Positions 25,103 to 33,025 of a DNA stretch of 49,253 bases are shown one piece after another. Made by a program: the position numbers and the translations under genes. Under the pieces are notes generated by a model. It was given only the letters and a program-made list of their open reading frames with translations, was not told the DNA's origin and searched no databases. Every line of letters begins with the position of its first letter. Positions within the stretch are counted from its first letter, which is position 1. The stretch is from Solobacterium sp. (GTDB taxonomy: Bacteria > Bacillota_I > Bacilli_A > Erysipelotrichales > Erysipelotrichaceae). The stretch lies in contig JAILQT010000073.1 in the NCBI GenBank assembly GCA_024698805.1, positions 1 through 49,253 of the forward strand. The letters are read 5' to 3'.

Positions 25103-25729
25103 ATGCCGCCGAGAGTAAAGTTTCAGCAGGAAGAGATCGTAAATGCGGCTCTGAATGTCGCAAGGAAAAAGGGGATCGAAGCCGTAACTGCAAGGGAAGT
25201 CGCTGCAGAACTGCATGTATCCTCCAGACCGATCTTCACATATTACGGGTCGATGGATCAGTTAAGACGGGATGTATATGACCTTGCCAAAGAAAAATAC
25301 CGTACCTGCATCGAGACCGGTCTGACGGAAAAGATCCCCTTTCTCGGTGTCGGTAAGCAGTATATCCGCTTCGCGAAAGAGGAACCGGAACTGTACAAAC
25401 TGCTCTTCCTGACAAAACCGGACGGCGCTGCAGGCGGGGCAATGGAAGTGCTGCGGTTCTCCCAGGACCTTGTGCGTGATTCCATCATGCGGATCTATAA
25501 GATGGACGCGCATACCGCAGACTGCTATTTCCGGGATATGTGGCTGATCGCGTTCAGCTTCGCGACGCTGATCGTAACGGATGACTGTCCGTATACGGAA
25601 GAACAGATGAATGCTGTTTTCTCGGAAATGTCCCTTGCTGTATGCAAGGCGTTCAAGGAGATCCCGGGCATGCCGTACGGCAACTACAGCAAGGATGAGA
25701 TCTTCAGGGATCTGATTGAAAACGAATAA
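25103..25729 (+). CDS. TetR-family transcriptional regulator
   Basis: A 208-residue regulator. The N-terminal HTH is clear: FQQEEIVNAALNVARKKG, then VTAREVAAELHVSSRPIFTYYG (helices 2-3 around residues 28-48). The C-terminal ligand domain is helical with several aromatics, and its inducer is unknown. The operon continues into a small membrane protein and an ABC exporter, so the regulator probably controls that transporter through the palindrome at 25051-25076. ATG 25103 has AAAGGAG at the right distance; the longer frame from 25055 would begin inside the operator. Confidence 0.9.
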   Translation: MPPRVKFQQEEIVNAALNVARKKGIEAVTAREVAAELHVSSRPIFTYYGSMDQLRRDVYDLAKEKYRTCIETGLTEKIPFLGVGKQYIRFAKEEPELYKLLFLTKPDGAAGGAMEVLRFSQDLVRDSIMRIYKMDAHTADCYFRDMWLIAFSFATLIVTDDCPYTEEQMNAVFSEMSLAVCKAFKEIPGMPYGNYSKDEIFRDLIENE

Positions 25730-25759
25730 CTTCCGCTCATTCGTCAATAAGGAGGATCC

Positions 25760-25936
25760 ATGAAAAGAAAACTTATGATATACAGCGCAGTCATCCTGCT
25801 GGCTGCAGGGATCCTGTTCCTGTGCATGTCCATGTTCGGCTCAAAGGCTGATGTGCTGCGCAGCTGGTATCTGCCGCTTGCCCTGGCATGTGTCTTTGCG
25901 GCAAATCTGATCAATTCTTTCCGGACGATCAAATGA
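25760..25936 (+). CDS. Small two-helix membrane protein
   Basis: A 58-residue protein: MKRKLMIYSAVILLAAGILF begins a first transmembrane helix (about 6-25), and LPLALACVFAANLI forms a second, ending in FRTIK. AAGGAGGATCC gives a strong ribosome site. It lies 30 bases after the TetR gene and 51 before the ABC ATPase gene, so it is part of the exporter operon; a DUF-type accessory role is likely but unproven. Confidence 0.75.
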   Translation: MKRKLMIYSAVILLAAGILFLCMSMFGSKADVLRSWYLPLALACVFAANLINSFRTIK

Positions 25937-25987
25937 AGATCCGGAACAGTCTGACATATACAAGGAATTTATACAGAGGTAAGGGAA

Positions 25988-26695
25988 ATGCTGAAAATTG
26001 AACATCTGACAAAAACATACGGTGATAAAAAGGCGGTGGACGACCTGACGCTCCATATCGCCCCGAAGGAGATCTTCGGCTTTATCGGACATAACGGTGC
26101 CGGAAAAAGCACGACGCTGAAAAGCGTTGCAGGGATCCTGCAGTTTGATTCCGGGGAGATCACGGTCAACGGCCACAGCATCAAGACCGACCCGATCGCA
26201 TGCAAAAGGGATTTTGCCTACATACCGGACAATCCGGACCTGTACGATTTCATGAGCGGTATCAAATATCTGAATTTCGTAGCGGACATATTTGCGATCC
26301 CGGCTGCGGAAAGACAGGAGAAGATCCGCCGGTATGCGGACCTGTTTGAACTGACATCCGATCTGGCACAGCCGATCAGCGCCTATTCGCACGGCATGAA
26401 ACAGAAGCTGGCTCTGATCTCCGGTTGGATGCATTCCCCGAAACTGATCATCATGGACGAACCTTTCGTCGGTCTTGACCCGAAAGCTTCGCACCTTCTG
26501 AAAGAGATGATGCGGGAACACTGCGATAACGGCGGGGCGATCTTCTTCTCCACCCATGTTCTGGAAGTTGCGGAAAAGCTCTGCGACAAAGTTGCGATCA
26601 TCAAGCAGGGCAAACTGATCCGTCAAGGTACGATGGAGGAAGTCAAAGGTGATGAGAGCCTCGAAGAAGTCTTCCTGGAACTGGAGGAAGAATAG
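25988..26695 (+). CDS. ABC transporter ATP-binding protein
   Basis: A 235-residue ABC ATPase. Walker A GHNGAGKSTT (about 34-43), signature AYSHGMKQKL (in place of LSGGQ-type, usual in this exporter group), Walker B LIIMDEPFVGLDP and H-loop STHVLEVAEKL are all present. It pairs with the adjacent permease to make an exporter; substrate unknown. GAGGTAAGGGAA precedes the ATG. The stop codon is immediately followed by the permease ATG. Confidence 0.95.
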   Translation: MLKIEHLTKTYGDKKAVDDLTLHIAPKEIFGFIGHNGAGKSTTLKSVAGILQFDSGEITVNGHSIKTDPIACKRDFAYIPDNPDLYDFMSGIKYLNFVADIFAIPAAERQEKIRRYADLFELTSDLAQPISAYSHGMKQKLALISGWMHSPKLIIMDEPFVGLDPKASHLLKEMMREHCDNGGAIFFSTHVLEVAEKLCDKVAIIKQGKLIRQGTMEEVKGDESLEEVFLELEEE

Positions 26696-28294
26696 ATGCT
26701 GCAGGTACTGATCAGAAAGCAGCTTACGGAAATATTCAGAAGCTACTTCTATGACGAAAAGAAGAACAGGATGCGGCCGAAATGGCAGATCGCCTGCTGG
26801 TTCCTCTTCTTCATCGCTGTCATAGCCGGGATGCTCGGCGGTATATTCACCGGTCTTTCGCTGACATTATGCGGCAGTTTCGTACAGGTGGGCGTCGGCT
26901 GGCTGTATTTCGTCCTGATGGGTATGATCGCGATCGTGCTCGGTGCTTTCGGAAGCGTGTTCAACACGTATGCAAGCCTGTATCTGGCAAAGGACAATGA
27001 CCTTCTGCTGTCGCTGCCGATCCCGGTACATACGATCATGGCTTCCAGACTGATCAATGTGTATCTGATGGGCACCATGTACTGTTCCACTGTAATGATC
27101 CCTGCCCTGGTCGTTTACTGGGTCACCGCAGGCATTACTGTCCCGTCATTCGTATGCGGCCTGTTTCTCTATCTGATCGTGACCGTCGTCGTATTCATGC
27201 TGTCGTGTGTGCTTGGATGGGCCGCGGCGAGGATCAGTCTCAAACTGAAAAACAAGAGCTTCATCACCGTCCTTGTTTCGATCCTGTTCATCGCTGCCTA
27301 TTACTATTTCTATTTCAATGCAAACGCCCTGATCAACGACATCCTCCTGAATGCCGTTATTTACGGCGAGAAGATCCGGGGCAGTGCATATCTGCTCTAC
27401 ATGTTCGGCAGGATCGGCGAAGGCGATTTCCCTGCTGCAGGCTTATTCCTCGCTGCTGCAGTGATATGCCTGGCGCTGATCTGGACCGTTATGAAGCGCA
27501 GTTTCCTGACGATCGCCGCATCCGGCAATGTCACGGAAAAGAAGCAGTATGTCGAAAAAACTGTCCGTGAAAAAAGCGTGTTCGGTGCCCTGCTGGCGAA
27601 GGAATTCGCGCGTTTCACTTCCAGTGCGAACTATATGCTCAACTGCGGCCTGGGGGTACTGCTGATCCCCATGGGCGGTGTCCTGTTCCTCGTCAAAGGC
27701 CGGCAGATCTTTACCCTGCTGGACGAGGTCTTCACTGCCAGATCCGGCGCTTCAGCTGTTCTGGCATGCACCATGCTGTGCACGATGCTGTCCATGATCG
27801 ATACTGTAGCCCCTTCTGTATCCCTTGAGGGAAAAAGCATATGGATCCCCCAGTCCATGCCGGTCTCGCCAAAGACTGTGCTGCGTGCGAAGATGGCCGT
27901 ACAGCTGATCCTTTCGGTCGTTCCGATCCTGTTCGCCTCTGTCTGTATGTCATCTGTCATAAAAACATCTGCCGCAGTAAAGTTCCTTCTGATCGTCATG
28001 CCGGTGGTATATGCTGTCTTCCTGGCTGTTTACGGAATGGTGATCGGCATCCGGATGCCGACCCTGACATGGACGAGCGAGATGGCACCGATCAAACAGG
28101 GCGGTGCTGTGGCCCTGATCCTGTTCAGCAGCTGGGGATTCACGGTCCTGTTTGCCGGTCTGTATTTCCTGGCGGGCTACAAGATCGGTGTGCTGCCGTA
28201 TCTGGTCATATTCACATTACTGTTTGCCGCTGCGTCAGCCATCCTGCTGCGGTGGCTTGACACAAAAGGAGCGGATGAATTCTCCGCCCTGTGA
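26696..28294 (+). CDS. ABC exporter permease (ABC-2 type, large)
   Basis: A 532-residue integral membrane protein with roughly twelve hydrophobic segments, a basic cytosolic N-terminus (KKNRMRPKWQ) and a central cytosolic region (KKQYVEKTVREKS). The fold and length match the putative ABC exporter permeases of Bacillota that follow an ATPase. Start is the ATG abutting the ATPase stop; the ribosome site AGGAAG lies in the end of the ATPase gene. Last gene of the TetR operon. Confidence 0.9.
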   Translation: MLQVLIRKQLTEIFRSYFYDEKKNRMRPKWQIACWFLFFIAVIAGMLGGIFTGLSLTLCGSFVQVGVGWLYFVLMGMIAIVLGAFGSVFNTYASLYLAKDNDLLLSLPIPVHTIMASRLINVYLMGTMYCSTVMIPALVVYWVTAGITVPSFVCGLFLYLIVTVVVFMLSCVLGWAAARISLKLKNKSFITVLVSILFIAAYYYFYFNANALINDILLNAVIYGEKIRGSAYLLYMFGRIGEGDFPAAGLFLAAAVICLALIWTVMKRSFLTIAASGNVTEKKQYVEKTVREKSVFGALLAKEFARFTSSANYMLNCGLGVLLIPMGGVLFLVKGRQIFTLLDEVFTARSGASAVLACTMLCTMLSMIDTVAPSVSLEGKSIWIPQSMPVSPKTVLRAKMAVQLILSVVPILFASVCMSSVIKTSAAVKFLLIVMPVVYAVFLAVYGMVIGIRMPTLTWTSEMAPIKQGGAVALILFSSWGFTVLFAGLYFLAGYKIGVLPYLVIFTLLFAAASAILLRWLDTKGADEFSAL

Positions 28295-28301
28295 TACAAT
28301 C

Positions 28302-28336
28302 AAAAAAGGTGAGGTGCTTCATGCATCTCACCTTTT
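28302..28336. terminator. Bidirectional terminator between permease and EF-G-like genes
   Basis: AAAAGGTGAGGTGC/GCATCTCACCTTTT, a fourteen-pair stem with one wobble; T4 on the plus side and T6 on the minus side. It serves both convergent operons. Confidence 0.87.
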
Positions 28337-28354
28337 CAGTTCAGACTGTTCCGA

Positions 28355-30421
28355 TTATTCCTTTGTCTTGGAAGCTGCGATGACTTTGTCTGCGACTTCC
28401 TTCGGAGCTGTCTGGTATCTGTCGAATGCGAGGACATATCTGCCTCTGCCCTGTGTCATGGCACGGAGCTCGTTCGCATATGTCAGCATCTCAGCCATCG
28501 GTACTTCGGCAACGATCTGCTGGTCGCCTTCGTCATTCATTCCCATATCCAGGATGAGTCCGCGTCTCTTTGTGATGTCGCCCATCAGCGTACCTGTGTA
28601 GCTCTCCGGTGCCATGATCGTAACTTTGCCGATCGGCTCGAGCAGTGCAGGCTTCGCATTCGGCATCGCCTTGTTGTAAGCGAGTCTTGCGGCTTCCTTG
28701 AACGCGACTTCCTTGGAGTCTACAGGGTGGTAGGATCCGTCATACAGTGTAGCCTTTACGCCGACGACCTTGAATCCGGCCAGGGGGCCCTTCTCCATGC
28801 AGTCCCTCAGACCCTGTTCAACAGGCGGGAAGTACTGCTTCGGTACGGCACCGCCGAATACTTCTTCCGCGAAGACCATCTCATCGCTTTCGACCGGTTC
28901 AAACCTTACCCAGACGTCACCGTACTGACCGGCGCCGCCGTTCTGCTTCTTATACTTACCCTGTGCTTCAGCCTTGCCGCGGATCGTTTCACGGTACTGG
29001 ACTGTAGGTTCTTTTGTGATGACTTCGACTCTGTACTTAGCCTTCAGTTTGGAGAGGATCAGGTCGATATGCTGGTCGCCCAGACCGTAGAGGACCTGCT
29101 CATGTGTCTCTGCGTTGTTGTCGAGGCGGATCGTTCCGTCTTCCTGCATCAGGTTCCTGATACCGACGCTCAGCTTGTCTTCGTCAGCCTTTGTCTTCGG
29201 GCTGATCGCATAACCGAGCATAGGCTCCGGGTAAGCGATCTCGGGATAACGGACTGCCTTTGCCTTTGTGCACAGTGTGTCGTTTGTTTCCGTGTACTGC
29301 AGTTTGACGACAGCACCGATATCGCCTGTGAACAGCTTGCCGACGACCTGCTGGAACTTGCCGCTGATGACATTGATCTGGCCGATCTTTTCATTCGCGT
29401 CTTTCTTTGTGTTGTATACCTGGCTGTCGCTTGTCAGGACACCGGACATGACCTTCAGATAGGAGATCTTACCGACGAACGGGTCAACGACTGTCTTGAA
29501 AATGAATACGGAGAGTGCTTCATTTTCATTTGTTTCCATAGTAACTTCTTCGCCCTTGGCGCTGAGTGCCTTGACAGTACCCTTTTCCGCATAGCTCGGG
29601 AAGTATTCTGTGATCAGGTCCATCAGTCTTTCGATACCTGTCTGGTTGATCGCAGCACCGCAGTATACCGGTCTGATATCGCCGTTCTTGACGCCGATGC
29701 GCAGGCCTCTTGCGATCTCGTGCTCGTCGAATTCTTCGCCTTCGAAGAACTTTTCCATCAGTTCATCATCAGCCATAGCGATCGCTTCGGCGATCTCTGC
29801 ATAGTATTCTTCGACCTGGTCAGCGAGTTCATCAGGAACTTCCTGGGCATTCTTCGGGTTGTCATAATACCATGCCTTTTTGCGCAGGATATTGACAGAA
29901 CCGATGATCTTTCCGTCTTTCATGATCGGGAGTTCAAACGGAATAACGGATTTTCCGAATTTCTCGTGCAGTTCGCCGTAGACTTTGTCAAAGTGTGCGT
30001 GTTCGTCATCCATCTTGTTGATGAAGAAGATCGTAGGCAGCTTTCTCCTTGTGACAGCTTCCTTCCACGCTCTTTCTGTTCCGGCTTCGATGCCTTCCTT
30101 CGCATTGACTACGATCAGGGCATTGTCGCCGATCGTCAGACCGGTAACTTCTTCACCTTCGTAATCCATGTAACCCGGGGTATCGATGAAGTTGATCTTC
30201 TTGTTCTTCCATTCAACGGGTGCGAGATGGCAGTATACGGACAGGCCTCTCTTGCCTTCCTCAGGATCAAAATTCAGTGCTGTTGTGCCGTCGTTGTTCT
30301 TGCCGAATCTGTCGATCTGCTTTGTGAAATACATGCAGGCTTCAACAACAGAGCTCTTGCCGGCGCCGGAATGACCTAATACGGTGACGTTTCTTACTTC
30401 GTTTGCTAAATAGTCTCTCAT
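28355..30421 (-). CDS. Elongation factor G-like GTPase (EF-G paralogue)
   Basis: A 688-residue translational GTPase with all EF-G domains. P-loop GHSGAGKSS (16-24), switch II DTPGYMDYEGEE and NKMD are visible; Tyr replaces the His of the canonical DTPGH motif, and switch I (EEGKRGLSVYCHLAPVEW) departs from RGITI. Both traits are typical of the EF-G-like/FusA2 subfamily and not of the main EF-G. Domain IV contains QNGGAGQYGDVWVR, and the C-terminus MTQGRGRYVLAFDRYQ. Function in this subfamily is unsettled. GAGGGAG precedes ATG 30421; the gene follows the ankyrin gene by 12 bases. Confidence 0.92.
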   Translation of the reverse strand: MRDYLANEVRNVTVLGHSGAGKSSVVEACMYFTKQIDRFGKNNDGTTALNFDPEEGKRGLSVYCHLAPVEWKNKKINFIDTPGYMDYEGEEVTGLTIGDNALIVVNAKEGIEAGTERAWKEAVTRRKLPTIFFINKMDDEHAHFDKVYGELHEKFGKSVIPFELPIMKDGKIIGSVNILRKKAWYYDNPKNAQEVPDELADQVEEYYAEIAEAIAMADDELMEKFFEGEEFDEHEIARGLRIGVKNGDIRPVYCGAAINQTGIERLMDLITEYFPSYAEKGTVKALSAKGEEVTMETNENEALSVFIFKTVVDPFVGKISYLKVMSGVLTSDSQVYNTKKDANEKIGQINVISGKFQQVVGKLFTGDIGAVVKLQYTETNDTLCTKAKAVRYPEIAYPEPMLGYAISPKTKADEDKLSVGIRNLMQEDGTIRLDNNAETHEQVLYGLGDQHIDLILSKLKAKYRVEVITKEPTVQYRETIRGKAEAQGKYKKQNGGAGQYGDVWVRFEPVESDEMVFAEEVFGGAVPKQYFPPVEQGLRDCMEKGPLAGFKVVGVKATLYDGSYHPVDSKEVAFKEAARLAYNKAMPNAKPALLEPIGKVTIMAPESYTGTLMGDITKRRGLILDMGMNDEGDQQIVAEVPMAEMLTYANELRAMTQGRGRYVLAFDRYQTAPKEVADKVIAASKTKE

Positions 30422-30433
30422 TTTACTCCCTCT

Positions 30434-31102
30434 TTACTTCAAAATATCTTTCAGATCCGCGAAGCATTCTTTGCGGACATAGTGAATCGCTTTGTTTGCG
30501 TTGTGATCCGTGATCTCTTTGTCTGCACCGTTGTCGATCAGGAAATTGACCAGTTCGGGATATCCTGTATATGCAGCCCTCATCAGCGCTGTGCAGCCCC
30601 TGCTGTCTTTTGCGTTGATATCCGCACCGTTATCGAGCAGGTACTTGATGATCTCAGCGTTGTATGCATTTGTGGCTTCCATCAGCGGCGTGCGGCCCTG
30701 GTCATCGCTGGCATTGACGTCAGCGCCTTTGCCCACCAGGTATTCTACCACATCGTTTTCGCCGAGAAGGGCAGCCCTCATCAGAGCTGTGCGGCCTTTG
30801 TTGTCATGTGCGTTGACTTCTGCGCCTGCGTGAACCAGCATCCTGCAGATCTCGACATGGCCTTTTTTCGCGGCACCCATCAATGCCGTCTTATTGTTTT
30901 TGTCGCGTGCTCTGGGATCAGCTCCATGATCGAGCAGGTAGCGTACTATATCTTCATATCCGCGCTTGGCGCTTCTCATCAATGCTGTTCTTCCGTCCCC
31001 GTTCGCAACGTTGACATCCGCCCCTTTCGATACCTGTGAGCAGACCTTTGCAAAATCACCGTTAGCGGCTGCTGCAAAAAATTCTGAATTTGTCTGATCC
31101 AT
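30434..31102 (-). CDS. Ankyrin-repeat protein
   Basis: A 222-residue protein made of about six ankyrin repeats of 33 residues, each with a DGRTALMRSAKRGYEDIVRY-type helix pair and a GAD(V/I)NA loop. There is no signal peptide or enzymatic domain, so it is a cytosolic binding protein. AGGAGGAG precedes the ATG. It is the first gene of a two-gene operon with the EF-G-like GTPase (12-base gap), which suggests it interacts with that GTPase or the ribosome; that is inference. Confidence 0.93.
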   Translation of the reverse strand: MDQTNSEFFAAAANGDFAKVCSQVSKGADVNVANGDGRTALMRSAKRGYEDIVRYLLDHGADPRARDKNNKTALMGAAKKGHVEICRMLVHAGAEVNAHDNKGRTALMRAALLGENDVVEYLVGKGADVNASDDQGRTPLMEATNAYNAEIIKYLLDNGADINAKDSRGCTALMRAAYTGYPELVNFLIDNGADKEITDHNANKAIHYVRKECFADLKDILK

Positions 31103-31160
31103 AATATCTCCTCCTGTTCAAGAAATCAGATTATTCCTGGATAAAAAAGATGGACTTGCG

Positions 31161-31370
31161 CTATCCACCTAAAAACACTATTGGATTTTTCGACTCCCCA
31201 ATGAAAAGAGCTGTACCTGAATTGTTATTTAACACAATGAAAGCAAAACTTCCTGCAACCATAATAATCAGCTCCGATCCTGCATGTGGTACGTCTGAAA
31301 TACCTACTTACATTTTACCGAAATCTTCTGATTCTTCAATAGAAACAATGCTGAAACACCCCTGAAACCT
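31161..31370 (-). pseudogene. Serpin C-terminal fragment (decayed)
   Basis: Reading the minus strand, the last 48 codons before a TAG at 31161 give VGISDVPHAG, then SFAFIVLNNNSGTALFIGES and KNPIVFLGG. The F-x-F-I...SGT-x-LF-x-G...NP pattern is the serpin C-terminal signature, and ISDVPHAG resembles strand 5A before the reactive loop. The loop itself is missing, and an in-frame TAA (31308-31310) interrupts the upstream part (SIEESEDFGKM). The rest of the gene is absent. The local DNA is more AT-rich than its neighbours. A longer plus-strand frame here (31150-31365) is merely antisense. Confidence 0.6.
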
Positions 31371-31400
31371 GAAAGCGAACGCATTGTTTTCTGAAACAAT

Positions 31401-32087
31401 TTACGCTTTTTTCAAAACGGCGGATACAGCCTTGTAATCCGGCATATGTTCCCCGACGATCTGCCAGAATGCCTTGGAATGATTCGCCTGCAGAAGATGC
31501 GCATACTCATGCAGGAGGACATAATCCAGACAGGCTTCCGGAAAATGGATCAGCCTTGAGGAGATACGGATCGACGAAGAGGAAGGCGTGCAGGATCCCC
31601 ACCTGCTCGTCATAAAGCGCACGGTGATCGAGGGATAACGCAGATGGTTCCTGTCACAGATCACCCGGTCCAGATACTTTCTTTTTTCCCGGATCATTTC
31701 CGCGAGCTGCTTCGCCGCGGCATTATAGAAAAGTCTGCTCATGGTCTCTTCATCATATTCATTCAGATGGTAGACGATCTCATCCTCTCTGATCTCGATC
31801 CTGTTCCGCTTCCCGTATACACAGGATACCTTCATCTCCTTTGTCAGCCATACGGCATTCAGTCCATCTGTGCCGGTCCGCATCACAGGAAGCCTCCCGG
31901 ATGCGTCAAGCTGTTTCCGGATCCAGTTCTCTTTCGTATCGATAAAAGCCCTGATCTCAGTCAGCGTCACACGCCTGGGACAGCTGACAGAAAGGGTATG
32001 TTCATCTTTGATGCGCAGATATATGTTTTTGATCCGCTTATATGTGATCTCGATTGTCAGTCCTTTATAAAGAAAGCTTTTGTCCAT
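31401..32087 (-). CDS. YgjP-family zinc metallopeptidase-like protein (DUF45)
   Basis: A 228-residue protein. The C-terminal half has SRWGSCTPSSSSIRIS followed by LLHEYAHLLQANHSKAFW, i.e. the HExxH zinc motif plus third ligand His, typical of the YgjP/WLM-like family (PF01863). The N-terminal half is beta-rich (YLRIKDEHTLSVSCPR). Some relatives are encoded with restriction systems, but none is here. GGAGGGGAC directly precedes the ATG. Substrate unknown. Confidence 0.9.
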   Translation of the reverse strand: MDKSFLYKGLTIEITYKRIKNIYLRIKDEHTLSVSCPRRVTLTEIRAFIDTKENWIRKQLDASGRLPVMRTGTDGLNAVWLTKEMKVSCVYGKRNRIEIREDEIVYHLNEYDEETMSRLFYNAAAKQLAEMIREKRKYLDRVICDRNHLRYPSITVRFMTSRWGSCTPSSSSIRISSRLIHFPEACLDYVLLHEYAHLLQANHSKAFWQIVGEHMPDYKAVSAVLKKA

Positions 32088-32136
32088 GTCCCCTCCGGAC
32101 TGTCATTGTACATTTATATGCCGGATTTTTTGACTC

Positions 32137-32165
32137 TTGAGTTCTGATTTCTGTTGTGCTAGAAT
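32137..32165 (+). promoter_or_regulatory. tRNA-His promoter
   Basis: TTGAGT (32137-32142), 17-base spacer, TAGAAT (32160-32165), ending 12 bases before the tRNA. Confidence 0.75.
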
Positions 32166-32177
32166 ATACAAGCACAT

Positions 32178-32252
32178 GGCGGCTATGGTGAAGTTGGTCA
32201 ACACACTGGATTGTGGCTCCAGCACTCATGGGTTCGAGTCCCATTAGTCGCC
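32178..32252 (+). tRNA. tRNA-His (anticodon GUG)
   Basis: The acceptor GCGGCTA pairs with TAGTCGC. The extra 5' G (32178) opposite discriminator C (32252) is the His identity element. The anticodon stem CTGGA/TCCAG encloses TTGTGGC with anticodon GTG. CC but no A follows, so CCA is not fully encoded. Confidence 0.96.
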
Positions 32253-32262
32253 CCTGCCGATA

Positions 32263-32289
32263 AAAGTCTTGGTAAACAAGGCTTTTTTG
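32263..32289. terminator. Terminator between tRNA-His and toxin gene
   Basis: AAAGTCTTG-GTAAA-CAAGGCTTT with one wobble, T6 on the plus side and TTTTA on the minus side: it can end both the tRNA and the convergent toxin-antitoxin transcript. Confidence 0.82.
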
Positions 32290-32311
32290 TTTCTCCCGGC
32301 TTTTGATCTGT

Positions 32312-32731
32312 TCATCGCACGCCGTATTTTTCAAGGAACTGTGAAGGCAGATATACATTTACCGACGCCCCTTTGAGATCTGCTGTGTCCCGCGTGATGA
32401 TGCAGTCGATACCCTCCCGCTTTGCGGCCTCATGCATCACTGCATCTTCGTAATCCTTCAGGTTTGAATGAAGCGCTTTTTCACAGTCGATACCGCAGGT
32501 ATCCAGGATCGTAAACAGCTGAAACAGGGTATGCAAAAGCTTCCTTGTCTTTTTCTCATCATGCAGGCTGTGTTTCAGCAGGTAATGTATATCCGTCACA
32601 GCATTCGCTGTAATGTATGCATCGATCGTATTCCCTGCTGCGAGAAGAAAGATCGCCTGTCCGTCCCGATACCAGGGATCCCGTGACTGCAGGACATCCA
32701 TGATCACATTTGTATCAAGCAGTACTTTCAT
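32312..32731 (-). CDS. PIN-domain toxin (VapC-like)
   Basis: A 139-residue PIN-fold ribonuclease of the PF13470 kind. LLDTNVIMDVL holds the first catalytic Asp, NLKDYEDAVMHEAA the second acidic pair and CIITRDTADL the fourth position. It would cleave RNA with magnesium. It overlaps the antitoxin stop by ATGA, the usual antitoxin-first order. Confidence 0.88.
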   Translation of the reverse strand: MKVLLDTNVIMDVLQSRDPWYRDGQAIFLLAAGNTIDAYITANAVTDIHYLLKHSLHDEKKTRKLLHTLFQLFTILDTCGIDCEKALHSNLKDYEDAVMHEAAKREGIDCIITRDTADLKGASVNVYLPSQFLEKYGVR

Positions 32732-32958
32732 TTCCGGTACAGCCTTTCCTTTCTGGCATCCTCCGCTGATAAAGCATCATCGATCACCCCGAACAGCGAT
32801 TCAGCCAGTTTTATCCTGTCCTGGAAAGGACTGGTCAGTTTTGCGACGATCTTCCCGTAGGAAGTCAGATAGATATCTTTTTTCGATGACATCGCAATGT
32901 ATTTATTCATGTTTTTTTTGAATTCCGTCAAAGTGATCATCTCATCCGTCCCTGTCAT
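32728..32958 (-). CDS. Phd/YefM-type antitoxin
   Basis: A 76-residue protein. ITLTEFKKNMNKYIAMSSKK and DIYLTSYGKIVAKLTSP match the Phd/YefM DNA-binding half; the acidic, poorly structured C-terminus (ESLFGVIDDALSAEDARKER) would wrap the toxin. ATG 32958 is preferred (GGAGG five bases upstream) over ATG 32940 and over longer frames that run through the operator. It is coupled to the PIN toxin. Confidence 0.82.
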   Translation of the reverse strand: MTGTDEMITLTEFKKNMNKYIAMSSKKDIYLTSYGKIVAKLTSPFQDRIKLAESLFGVIDDALSAEDARKERLYRK

Positions 32959-32994
32959 ACCCGCCTCCGAATATGACATTATTTTATCATTTTT

Positions 32995-33023
32995 TCGTAC
33001 GATTGATATATATATTCGTACGA
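32995..33023. promoter_or_regulatory. Toxin-antitoxin operator: two TCGTACGA palindromes
   Basis: The self-complementary octamer TCGTACGA occurs at 32995-33002 and 33016-33023, 21 bases (two helical turns) apart, separated by an alternating AT tract. It lies upstream of the antitoxin gene, where cooperative autorepression by the complex is expected. Confidence 0.7.
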
Positions 33024-33025
33024 TT

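Noticed and set aside
28727-30379. 550-codon plus-strand frame
   Set aside because: Antisense shadow of the EF-G-like GTPase; the opposite strand has complete conserved motifs.
31150-31365. 71-codon plus-strand frame as a real gene
   Set aside because: No ribosome site; the opposite strand carries the serpin-like signature, so this is its shadow.
31341-31392. AGAAACAATGC / GCATTGTTTTCT inverted repeat as a terminator of the metallopeptidase gene
   Set aside because: The loop is about 29 bases and no T-run follows on the minus strand, so evidence is too weak.
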